Assembly (NCBI GenBank): GCA_020853255.1
Contig: JADYZI010000510.1
Span: forward strand, 1-12,446
Direction of reading: 5' to 3'
DNA from: Acidobacteriota bacterium
Lineage (GTDB): Bacteria; Acidobacteriota; Blastocatellia; Pyrinomonadales; Pyrinomonadaceae
Length of the DNA stretch: 12,446 nt
Below the pieces are notes generated by a model. It ran no database searches, was not told the DNA's origin, and saw only the letters and a program-made list of their open reading frames with translations. Positions 6,923-12,446 of this stretch are shown one piece after another. Each line of letters opens with the position of its first letter. Position 1 is the first letter of the stretch. Made by a program: the position numbers and the translations under genes.

Positions 6923-7016
6923 AGTTTTGGATCTCAAATTTCGAATTTTGGATCTCAGATTTTAGATCTCGCGGTAATCCTCTATCACGAAAATCAAAAA
7001 TCTAAGATCCAAAACT
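6923..7016. repeat. Duplicated and inverted GATC-rich repeat between dnaB and the YfiT-like gene
   Basis: TTTTGGATCTCAAATT (6925-6940) recurs as TTTTGGATCTCAGATT (6946-6961), a tandem pair with a 21-bp period. An inverted copy lies at 6996-7016; its reverse complement (AGTTTTGGATCTTAGATTTTT) agrees with 6944-6964 at 18 of 21 positions and shares its first 12 bases with 6923-6934. The spacer is about 31 bp. The array fills nearly the whole gap between the dnaB stop (7026) and the next gene's start. It would form a long A/T-rich hairpin at the 3' end of dnaB mRNA. Confidence 0.75.
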
Positions 7017-7025
7017 TTACTCGTC

Positions 7026-8384
7026 TTAGCCGCCGTAATAGTTTTCGAACCTGGTGAATTCCTTCAGGAACGCAAGTTTTATCGTGCCGGTCGGGCCGTT
7101 TCTTTGTTTTGAGATTATAAGTTCTGCCATTCCTGCGTTCTCGTCCGACGGCTTATAGTAATCTTCCCGGTAAATGAATGCAACGACGTCGGCATCTTGC
7201 TCGATGGAGCCGGATTCGCGCAGATCGGACATCAATGGTTTTGGCGGATTGCGTGCCTCGGGCGCACGCGAAAGCTGCGAAAGTGCTATGACCGGAACAT
7301 TCATCTCTTTCGCGAGTCCCTTTAATTCACGCGAGATCTGCGAAACTTCCTGCTGGCGCGATTCAGAACGCCCGGCGGACATGAGCTGAAGATAATCGAC
7401 CACGATCAGGTCAAGGCGTTTTTGCTCGGCTGCGAGCCGCCGGGCCTTTGCGCGCATCTCCAGGACCGAAATTCCCGGCGTATCGTCAATGAACATTCTC
7501 GCTTCCGCCAATGTCCCGATCGCACGAGCAAGCCGTTCCCACTCATCCCGCGAAAGAATGCCCCGACGAAACCGGGAGGCGTCCACCTTTGCCTCGGACG
7601 CCATCATACGCATTACCAATTGCTCCTTTGACATTTCGAGCGAAAAAAAGCCGACCACAGCTTTTTCGTCTATTGCAGCGTTCTGAGCGATGGTCAGGCA
7701 CAGCGCGGTCTTTCCCATCGAAGGTCGTGCGGCGACAATGATCAGATCGCTCGGCTGCAGGCCGGAGGTCATCTCGTCCAATTCCCGAAAACCCGTTGCA
7801 AGTCCGGTCAGAGCGCTCGAATCGCGCTTGGAATATTCTTCGACCTTTGCGAGTACCTTGGCCGCGACGGGCTGGACATGGGCAAAGCCTTCGGCTGCCC
7901 GGCGTTCAGCAAGCGCAAAGATCATCTGCTCCGCATGATCCAGGATCACATTCGCGTCGTCCTCTTCTTCAAGGGCTTCGCTCGTGATCTGGTTGCATGT
8001 GCGAATTAGGTTCCGTATGACCGCCTTATCGCGGACCACATCAATGTAACCCGTCAGGTCCGTAAAATGTGGGAGTCCGTAGGTCAGATTGGTAACCGCC
8101 GAAACGCCGCCGATCGATTCAAGCGAGCCTTCTTTCTTCAATTCCTCGCCGATCAGGATCGGATCAATGACCTTTGAGCTCTCGAACAGCGCGATCATCG
8201 CGCCAAAGATCCGGCGGTTGAGCGGCGAGTAAAAATCGGCCGGCTTCAACTGCTCGACAGCGTGCGTAATTAGTGAATTGTCGAGCAGGATGGCGCCCAG
8301 TATTGCCCGCTCGCTGTCTTCGCTCGAAGGCAGCGGGCGTTCAAGAAATTGTTCACGTTGTCGTACTTCGGAAAGGGCAGCCAT
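7026..8384 (-). CDS. dnaB: Replicative DNA helicase DnaB
   Basis: A 452-residue hexameric replicative helicase, acting at the fork with primase. Residues 18-120 are the N-terminal helical domain (PSSEDSERAILGAILLDN start, typical for DnaB). A linker follows, then the RecA-like ATPase from about 190. Walker A is ARPSMGKTAL at 219-228 with Lys225, the catalytic-Glu strand is FFSLEMS near 246-252, Walker B is LIVVDYLQLM at 326-335 with Asp330, and the H4 DNA-binding motif is RESGSIEQDADV at 389-400. KQRNGPTG at 426-433 carries the arginine finger. There is no intein and no truncation. ATG 8384 has an AGAGG Shine-Dalgarno at 8395-8399 and a good promoter further upstream. In many bacteria dnaB directly follows rplI; here a radical SAM gene intervenes. 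Confidence 0.98.
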   Translation of the reverse strand: MAALSEVRQREQFLERPLPSSEDSERAILGAILLDNSLITHAVEQLKPADFYSPLNRRIFGAMIALFESSKVIDPILIGEELKKEGSLESIGGVSAVTNLTYGLPHFTDLTGYIDVVRDKAVIRNLIRTCNQITSEALEEEDDANVILDHAEQMIFALAERRAAEGFAHVQPVAAKVLAKVEEYSKRDSSALTGLATGFRELDEMTSGLQPSDLIIVAARPSMGKTALCLTIAQNAAIDEKAVVGFFSLEMSKEQLVMRMMASEAKVDASRFRRGILSRDEWERLARAIGTLAEARMFIDDTPGISVLEMRAKARRLAAEQKRLDLIVVDYLQLMSAGRSESRQQEVSQISRELKGLAKEMNVPVIALSQLSRAPEARNPPKPLMSDLRESGSIEQDADVVAFIYREDYYKPSDENAGMAELIISKQRNGPTGTIKLAFLKEFTRFENYYGG

Positions 8385-8394
8385 TCTTTACGAA

Positions 8395-8399
8395 CCTCT
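8395..8399 (-). promoter_or_regulatory. Ribosome binding site of dnaB
   Basis: AGAGG on the minus strand, 10 nt before the ATG at 8384. It supports the chosen start of dnaB. Confidence 0.55.
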
Positions 8400-8412
8400 G
8401 ATGCAGGCTAAA

Positions 8413-8442
8413 ATGATAGCGTCAAATGTGAGCGGGTTTCAA
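8413..8442 (-). promoter_or_regulatory. Candidate sigma-70 promoter of dnaB
   Basis: On the minus strand, TTGAAA (8442-8437) and TATCAT (8418-8413) are separated by 18 bp. Each matches the consensus hexamer at 5 of 6 bases. Transcription would begin near 8405, giving a leader of about 20 nt that contains the AGAGG ribosome binding site. This would let dnaB be expressed independently of the ribosomal-protein genes upstream. Confidence 0.5.
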
Positions 8443-8469
8443 AACGAACTTGACGATTTTTTCGCACGG

Positions 8470-8478
8470 TTTTCCACA
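8470..8478 (+). promoter_or_regulatory. DnaA-box-like 9-mer upstream of dnaB
   Basis: TTTTCCACA differs from the canonical DnaA box TTATCCACA at one base. It lies about 28 bp upstream of the predicted dnaB -35 element. A single box-like 9-mer can arise by chance, so only its position in front of a replication gene makes it notable. Confidence 0.2.
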
Positions 8479-8573
8479 ACTTTTGCACAGCGCGCCAATA
8501 CCTCGTTCTTCCCGTAAATATAAGCATTCACGGAACTTGTGTTATGAAGTATGCGATCGGCTGGAGAGAATCT

Positions 8574-10238
8574 TTAGGCTCGGGCCCTGCGTCTGCGAAC
8601 GGCGAAATCGTACACCCGCTGCTCAAATAGGCTGCGCGGTTGAAATCGCTGCTGAAAGACGCTTTTTACCAGACGGAAGATCTTTCCGGGAGAACGAAGA
8701 TAGCTTAGGCCATAGAAAAATGACATTCCGACAACACGCAAAAAGACGATCTGCGACGGGCCCACATTGCGACAGAAGGTCCGGGTTACAGTGAAGTCGA
8801 ACTGCGTCATAAGATTGCCGAAATACTCGTCATCGATCTGTCCAATCGCACCTTCGTCCTGGAGCTCGCGGAAAAGTTCCGAGCCCGGATATGGCGAAAA
8901 TGCCGTGATGTTGCAGTCGTCCACTTTCAGAAACGCCAGTTTGAAGACAAATAGAAGCGTTTGAATAATGTCCTTTCTGGTTTCGGCGGGGAACCCGATT
9001 ATGAAGTTGACCTTGGTAACGATACCGTGCCGGACGGCGATCTTGATGGAGCGCTCTAGATTTTCAAGGTTTACCCGCTTCTTGATCATCTCAAGCGTTC
9101 GTTTCGAACCGCTTTCCGGAGCATAGACCAAAAACTCGCAGCCTGTCCGCGCAAGCCCGCCGATAACCTCATCATCCAGGCATTCCGAGCGGGTCCCGGA
9201 AGGAAGCTGCCATGTGACATTCAGCTCACGCTTCTCCAATTCAGCGATGAACTGAAGTATCCATTCACGTTTGACGATCGCGGTCAGGTCATAGAAATCA
9301 ACGCTGTTGATCTGATATTTCTTAACGTAATCCTCGATCTCATCAACCACATCTTCGACCGGCCGCATCACGTACCGCGTCGTCCACATGGTTGGATTGG
9401 AGCAAAACGTGCATTGGTACGGACATCCGCGTGTTGCCAGCATCGCCATATTGCGACCGTGGCTTATGCCCATCGTAAAGTTCGGCTGGAAATACGGTTC
9501 AACGTCGATCAAGTGCCAGGCCGGCCGCGGCATTTCCCTGATGTCGCCCATTCGCGCCGACAGCGAGGCTTCGATAAAAACATCGTTTGCAAGATAAGCG
9601 ACGCCCGAGACCTCCTCGGGCCTTTGCCCGGTGCGAATACGATGAACAAGGTCCAAAAGCGTGAGCTCGCCTTCGCCGCGGACGACGTAATCAATGGCGG
9701 GACAATCGCGCAAGGTATATTCGGGCATCGCCGTCGGGTGCTCGCCGCCAACGATGATGAGCGCATTAGGGAAGGCTGCCGCAACCTGATTTACATAATC
9801 CCGGATCTGCGGCCATTCCTGAGAAAACATTATCGAAACGCCGATAATGTCCGATTCAGGGTCGATCATTTCGATCGACCTTTGTGTGTCCAATCCCTGC
9901 ACCTTGAAACGCCCGTCCGGTGTCAGCCGAATGTTGTCCGCATCGGCGCCGCGGCAATCGACGATCTTTGCGGCATAACCTGCCTTTTCAAGCGTGGCCG
10001 CAAGATAGGTCAAGGCTATCGGCAGTGTCAAGGGAGTGCTGTACGAGTTTTTTGAAAAGTAAACGGGCGGAGCGATCAGCGTGACGATCTTTTTCGTATC
10101 CGGATCAGGATTCGCAAAAACAGTAAAAGCATCCGCGATCGCCATCTTGCTGGCGGCACGGCCGTACTGGACGTTTTTTGGGGGAGTTCCTCGATTGTCC
10201 AATAGCTGGGTAAGCGGCTGTGCGTCCTGTGCTTGCAT
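8574..10238 (-). CDS. B12-binding-domain-type radical SAM protein of unknown function
   Basis: A 554-residue protein with the class B radical SAM layout. Residues about 50-205 form a Rossmann-like cobalamin-binding domain (APPVYFSKNSY...LPIALTYLAATLEKAGY, GVSIMFSQEWPQI, IIVGGEHPTAMPE, DYVVRGEGE). Like many in this class it lacks an obvious DxHxxG cobalt-ligand motif. Residues about 260-480 form the radical SAM barrel, with the 4Fe-4S motif CPYQCTFCS (Cys272, Cys276, Cys279) and an ESGSKRTLEMIKKR segment. Residues 490-554 are a hydrophobic then very basic tail ending in RRRRARA, which could associate with membrane. Such enzymes methylate unreactive carbons, or couple or rearrange lipids, tetrapyrroles and other metabolites; I cannot assign a substrate. 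The N-terminal 30 residues are poorly conserved in style, so Met32 (10145) is an alternative start. The gene sits between rplI and dnaB, downstream of the candidate rplI terminator. Confidence 0.9.
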   Translation of the reverse strand: MQAQDAQPLTQLLDNRGTPPKNVQYGRAASKMAIADAFTVFANPDPDTKKIVTLIAPPVYFSKNSYSTPLTLPIALTYLAATLEKAGYAAKIVDCRGADADNIRLTPDGRFKVQGLDTQRSIEMIDPESDIIGVSIMFSQEWPQIRDYVNQVAAAFPNALIIVGGEHPTAMPEYTLRDCPAIDYVVRGEGELTLLDLVHRIRTGQRPEEVSGVAYLANDVFIEASLSARMGDIREMPRPAWHLIDVEPYFQPNFTMGISHGRNMAMLATRGCPYQCTFCSNPTMWTTRYVMRPVEDVVDEIEDYVKKYQINSVDFYDLTAIVKREWILQFIAELEKRELNVTWQLPSGTRSECLDDEVIGGLARTGCEFLVYAPESGSKRTLEMIKKRVNLENLERSIKIAVRHGIVTKVNFIIGFPAETRKDIIQTLLFVFKLAFLKVDDCNITAFSPYPGSELFRELQDEGAIGQIDDEYFGNLMTQFDFTVTRTFCRNVGPSQIVFLRVVGMSFFYGLSYLRSPGKIFRLVKSVFQQRFQPRSLFEQRVYDFAVRRRRARA

Positions 10239-10345
10239 AGATTAATGATTATATACGAAAGCTACCGTGTCAATCGCACTATCTGATTCCCGGGCACGGC
10301 TGGAAGAGGCGTACACATTGTTTTCCGCTGGCCCATTTTGCAATT

Positions 10346-10380
10346 GAAAAACAGCTAGCAGCCGCGGGCTGATAGCTGTT
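10346..10380 (-). terminator. Probable terminator of the rpsF-rpsR-rplI transcript
   Basis: AACAGCTAGCAGCC (10350-10363) and GGCTGATAGCTGTT (10367-10380) pair over a 3-nt GCG loop; the 14-bp stem has one mismatch. On the minus strand, in the direction of rplI, it is followed by TTTC, so with the stem's TT there are five consecutive Ts. It lies about 50 bp after the rplI stop. A smaller GC-rich inverted repeat (GCGGC 10390-10394 with GCCGC 10407-10411) precedes it. The palindrome could equally be a dispersed repeat that has been recruited as a terminator. Confidence 0.6.
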
Positions 10381-10430
10381 AAGCAACTCGCGGCAACCGG
10401 TCGGCAGCCGCTAGAGACCGGGGTTTGCAA

Positions 10431-10997
10431 CTATTCTTCCACCTGCTCTTCGGCAGGTTCGGCCGCGATAGTTTCCTCCGCCTCGGCTTCGTCGGCCTTT
10501 GCTTTTCTGCTTTTCTTCGCGGGCTTCGCCTCGACGGCCTCGCCACCTTCAGCGGTTACAGTAACCGGAATTTCTATGCTCACCTCGCGGTGCAGTCGGA
10601 CCTTGATCGTGTATTCGCCAGTTTCTTTGATCGGATCGCGGAGGCTGATCTTTTTCCGGTCGATCTCGTATCCCTTGGCCTGCAATGCTGCTGTGATATC
10701 GATCGACGTCACAGACCCAAAAAGCGTTCCACCCTCACCGGCTTTGCGTTCAAAGTCCAGCGCGATGGCGCCCATCTGTTCCTTCTGCGCCTCGGCAGTG
10801 GCCTTTTCGATCGCCGCCTTCTTCAATAATGCCGTCCGCTCACCCTCGATCTGCCGCAGATTGCCCTTGGTCGCAAGCGTAGCCAGGCCTTGAGGCAGGA
10901 GGTAGTTCCGGGCATAGCCCGCTCTTACTTTAACGATCTCGCCCCGCCCGCCAAGCGATTCGATATCCTCTCTTAATAGAATTGTTGTTGATGCCAT
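10431..10997 (-). CDS. rplI: Large-subunit ribosomal protein bL9 with acidic/basic C-terminal tail
   Basis: A 188-residue protein. Residues 1-149 are a complete bL9, which binds 23S rRNA through its N-terminal domain and bridges to a C-terminal domain by a long helix. The family signature is at 17-44 (GGRGEIVKV, GYARNYLLPQGLA). The central helix is about 45-78, and the C-terminal domain ends around IEIPVTV at 141-147. Residues 151-188 are an extra low-complexity tail of Ala, Lys then Glu (KKSRKAKADEAEAEE...), making it about 39 residues longer than the 149-residue E. coli protein. ATG 10997 has AGAGGA (11007-11012) as Shine-Dalgarno. It is third in the rpsF-rpsR-rplI operon, 70 bp after rpsR. 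Confidence 0.98.
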   Translation of the reverse strand: MASTTILLREDIESLGGRGEIVKVRAGYARNYLLPQGLATLATKGNLRQIEGERTALLKKAAIEKATAEAQKEQMGAIALDFERKAGEGGTLFGSVTSIDITAALQAKGYEIDRKKISLRDPIKETGEYTIKVRLHREVSIEIPVTVTAEGGEAVEAKPAKKSRKAKADEAEAEETIAAEPAEEQVEE

Positions 10998-11067
10998 GAT
11001 GTTTGTTCCTCTTTCGTACCGCGGCCATTCAAAAGCCGGGTTGACAGGCCGACAGCCTATCGTACGA

Positions 11068-11340
11068 TCACTCAGATACGTACGGCAGCAGAGCCATTGA
11101 ACGCGCGCGCTTGATGGCCGTAGCGACCCGACGCTGGTCTTTTGCGGTGATCCCCGAAATACGTCTCGGCATTATCTTGCCGCGCTCCGGGATGAATTGC
11201 CGCAGAAAATCGACATCGCGCCAATCGACATAATCCGGCACAATCTGGCGCGGACGCCGACGTTGGTACCGTCGCGGCGCCTTGTCGCCGTACATTTCTT
11301 CGACAAAAGGCTCTCTTGGTTCAAATTCGTTCTCAACCAT
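11068..11340 (-). CDS. rpsR: Small-subunit ribosomal protein bS18
   Basis: A 90-residue protein, within the usual bS18 size. It binds the central domain of 16S rRNA as a heterodimer with bS6, whose gene lies directly upstream. The conserved core runs from about residue 37 to 88 ([40 protein letters not shown], then [13 protein letters not shown]). The N-terminal 36 residues are acidic, then Arg-rich (RRYQRRRPR), and are lineage-variable in this family. ATG 11340 has a strong AGGAGA (11346-11351) 5 nt upstream, located in the 18-bp gap after rpsF. This implies tight translational coupling within the operon. Confidence 0.98.
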   Translation of the reverse strand: MVENEFEPREPFVEEMYGDKAPRRYQRRRPRQIVPDYVDWRDVDFLRQFIPERGKIMPRRISGITAKDQRRVATAIKRARSMALLPYVSE

Positions 11341-11345
11341 AATCT

Positions 11346-11351
11346 TCTCCT
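11346..11351 (-). promoter_or_regulatory. Ribosome binding site of rpsR
   Basis: AGGAGA on the minus strand, 5 nt before the rpsR ATG. It lies entirely within the 18-bp rpsF-rpsR gap and confirms the start. Confidence 0.8.
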
Positions 11352-11358
11352 GACCGTT

Positions 11359-11766
11359 TTAGGCCTGCACCTCCGCGGCTGGTTCCGTCGGCTGTTCCTC
11401 GGTTGTCCGGAAGCTGGCCCGCTGAGCCGTACGCTTCTCACGCTTTGCCCGCAATTTGTCCGCCCGCTTACGATCTTCGTCAACGCGGACGGTGATGTAG
11501 CGCATTATCATATCGTTGACACGCATGCGGCGCTCAAGCTCCATGATCTCCTGGCCGCTGCCATCGATCTCAAAAAGGACGTAGTGCCCTTCCGTCCGTT
11601 TCTTGATCGGATAGGCGAGCGTTCGCTGACCAATGTCGTCCATTCGAACGACCGTGCCGCCCTGCTTTTCAATAAGCTGGCCGACGGCTTCGTTAAGCTT
11701 GCCGATCTTATCGACCGGAGTTTCCGGGTCGATTATGTACATTACTTCGTATGTTCTGTTCGCCAA
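11359..11766 (-). CDS. rpsF: Small-subunit ribosomal protein bS6, TTG start
   Basis: A 135-residue protein, first of the rpsF-rpsR-rplI genes. It pairs with bS18 on the 30S platform. The bS6 ferredoxin-like fold is complete: NRTYEVMYIIDP at 3-14, the helix around 17-34, GGTVVRMDDIGQRTLAYPIK at 36-55, EGHYVLFEI at 59-67, and RRMRVNDMIMRYITVRVDE at 79-97. Residues 99-135 are an extra basic then acidic tail (DKLRAKREKR, then TEEQPTEPAAE). No ATG is available: the first in-frame Met lies inside the first beta strand. TTG at 11766 begins exactly where homologues begin and has a GGAGGA at 11775-11780, 8 nt upstream. A further in-frame TTG at 11793 would put that Shine-Dalgarno inside the gene, so it is rejected. 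There is no ssb gene between rpsF and rpsR. Confidence 0.96.
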   Translation of the reverse strand: MANRTYEVMYIIDPETPVDKIGKLNEAVGQLIEKQGGTVVRMDDIGQRTLAYPIKKRTEGHYVLFEIDGSGQEIMELERRMRVNDMIMRYITVRVDEDRKRADKLRAKREKRTAQRASFRTTEEQPTEPAAEVQA

Positions 11767-11774
11767 TGTAAATT

Positions 11775-11780
11775 TCCTCC
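11775..11780 (-). promoter_or_regulatory. Strong ribosome binding site that fixes the TTG start of rpsF
   Basis: GGAGGA on the minus strand, 8 nt before TTG 11766-11764. It is the strongest Shine-Dalgarno in the window and compensates for the weak start codon. Confidence 0.8.
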
Positions 11781-11845
11781 TTTTGGCTCTCAAGCCTCAA
11801 CCGGTCAGGAAGAAGCAAGAAGGTCTTTTCGTATTTGCAATATCC

Positions 11846-11899
11846 GATCTCAAATTTGCGTTTTCGAATTCTTCATTCGCAAATCGTAATTAGCAAATT
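11846..11899. repeat. A/T-rich inverted repeats in the pth-rpsF gap
   Basis: ATTTGCG (11854-11860) and CGCAAAT (11878-11884) are perfect complements around a 17-nt spacer, and AATTTGC (11853-11859) also pairs with GCAAATT (11893-11899). The element begins with GATCTCAAATTT, a 12-mer also present at 6930-6941 in the dnaB/YfiT gap. It abuts the pth stop codon (11899-11901) and may end or stabilise the pth message. The rest of the gap (11794-11845) shows no clear promoter. Confidence 0.5.
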
Positions 11900-12446
11900 C
11901 AATTAAATTCCGCCATCGCCTCGTCCACACCATGTTCCACGACGGCGCGGACCGCCTCGGCACCTCTTTTCAAAATATCTCCAATCGTTCCGGCCTCAAC
12001 TTTCGAGAACCGTTCAAGCACGAAGTTTTTCGTGTTCGATATTGGATGCTCAGGCTGAATGCCGATCCTTAGCCGTGTGAACTCATTCGTTCCCAACCTG
12101 TCAATTATCGACCTTAAGCCATTCTGCCCGCCATGGGAACCCTGCGTCCTTATTCGGATCTTGCCGAACGGCAACGCAAGGTCGTCAGACACTACGATGA
12201 GCCTTTTTCCGCTTCGTTCGTCTTTCTGAAGCAGGCATTTCACGGCCTCGCCGCTTAGGTTCATATAAGTCTGCGGCTTAGCGAATTCGACCACCGTTCC
12301 CGCGATATCCGCCCGGCCAATCAACGCCCGGCATTCGGTGCGTTTTATCTGGACGCCGTATTCGGCCGCCATCAGATCGACCAGCATGAACCCGAGGTTG
12401 TGCCGGGTCTTTTCATACTCGCTCCCCGGATTTCCGAGGCCGACGA
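11899..12446 (-). CDS. pth: Peptidyl-tRNA hydrolase, 5' end cut by the window edge
   Basis: The visible 181 residues are nearly all of a bacterial Pth, which cleaves peptidyl-tRNA released from stalled ribosomes. The frame continues from ATG 12387 to the right edge as VGLGNPGSEYEKTRHNLGF, so that ATG is internal and only about five N-terminal residues are missing. Catalytic and substrate-binding residues are present: Asn in GNPG, the catalytic His in TRHNLGF, Asn in TYMNLSGEAV, Asp in VVSDDLALPFGKIR, and Asn in GSHGGQNGLRSI. LGTNEFTRLRIGI is the conserved late motif. The C-terminus (MAEFN) is intact and abuts the A/T-rich repeats of the pth-rpsF gap. Its position ahead of rpsF on the same strand is a common translation-gene arrangement. 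Confidence 0.97.
   Translation of the reverse strand, partial: VGLGNPGSEYEKTRHNLGFMLVDLMAAEYGVQIKRTECRALIGRADIAGTVVEFAKPQTYMNLSGEAVKCLLQKDERSGKRLIVVSDDLALPFGKIRIRTQGSHGGQNGLRSIIDRLGTNEFTRLRIGIQPEHPISNTKNFVLERFSKVEAGTIGDILKRGAEAVRAVVEHGVDEAMAEFN

Noticed and set aside
6930..6941. GATCTCAAATTT shared with 11846-11857 as proof of one repeat family
   Set aside because: A few shared 12-mers are expected by chance in 12 kb; the flanks do not align, so kinship of the two elements is only a possibility.
8512..8533. An 8-bp hairpin between dnaB and the radical SAM gene (CCGTAAAT/ATTCACGG) as a terminator
   Set aside because: No T-run follows on either strand, and one pair is a wobble.
9414..10055. 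A 213-codon plus-strand open frame inside the radical SAM gene
   Set aside because: It is antisense to a protein with clear motifs throughout; the frame is open because of codon bias on the real strand.
11197..11889. A 230-codon plus-strand open frame spanning rpsR, rpsF and the pth-rpsF gap
   Set aside because: It is antisense to two conserved ribosomal-protein genes and shows no domain.
12385..12387. ATG 12387 as the start of pth
   Set aside because: The frame continues to the window edge with the conserved VGLGNPG and catalytic TRHNLGF segments, so this Met is internal.

Overview
The window reads as an ordinary chromosomal segment of a moderately GC-rich, Gram-negative-type bacterium. 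Two lipoproteins with lipobox signal peptides, a pth-rpsF-rpsR-rplI-dnaB information-processing locus, a DUF4344 lipoprotein and repeat-laden intergenic gaps are together reminiscent of Acidobacteriota, class Blastocatellia (Pyrinomonadaceae-like). This placement is inference from remembered gene and repeat styles, not from a search.

Layout. Positions 1-4880 are read on the + strand: a hairpin that may end an upstream gene, a DUF4344 metallopeptidase-like lipoprotein, a second lipoprotein with a Ser/Thr/Asn-rich linker, sucC without sucD beside it, a short minus-strand coding relic, and a SulP-family anion permease with a C-terminal STAS domain. Everything from 4889 to the right edge is read on the - strand. 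In transcription order (right to left) this is pth (start cut off by the window edge), rpsF, rpsR, rplI, a B12-binding-type radical SAM enzyme, dnaB, a YfiT/DinB-like metalloprotein, and a polytopic membrane protein of the NagX/HGSNAT-like acyltransferase family. The two halves converge with only 8 bp between the stop codons of the permease and the acyltransferase.

How genes fit together. rpsF-rpsR-rplI is the conserved ribosomal-protein cluster, here without ssb. It appears to end in a hairpin with a short T-run (about 10346-10380). The usual rplI-dnaB neighbourhood is interrupted by the radical SAM gene, and dnaB has its own plausible sigma-70 promoter (8413-8442). The two lipoproteins are 33 bp apart and probably cotranscribed. 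sucC is a TCA-cycle gene standing alone.

Non-coding content. No gap exceeds 240 bp, and there are no tRNAs, rRNAs, CRISPR arrays or transposase genes. Several gaps on the minus-strand side hold inverted repeats (6265-6375, 6923-7016, 10350-10380, 11846-11899). One such palindrome lies in frame inside the acyltransferase gene (5337-5400), and a perfect 11-bp palindrome lies inside the first lipoprotein gene (323-351). These dispersed palindromes, the radical SAM gene inside the ribosomal/replication locus and the coding relic at 3041-3163 are the items most worth a second look. I did not find a convincing new multi-gene system here.
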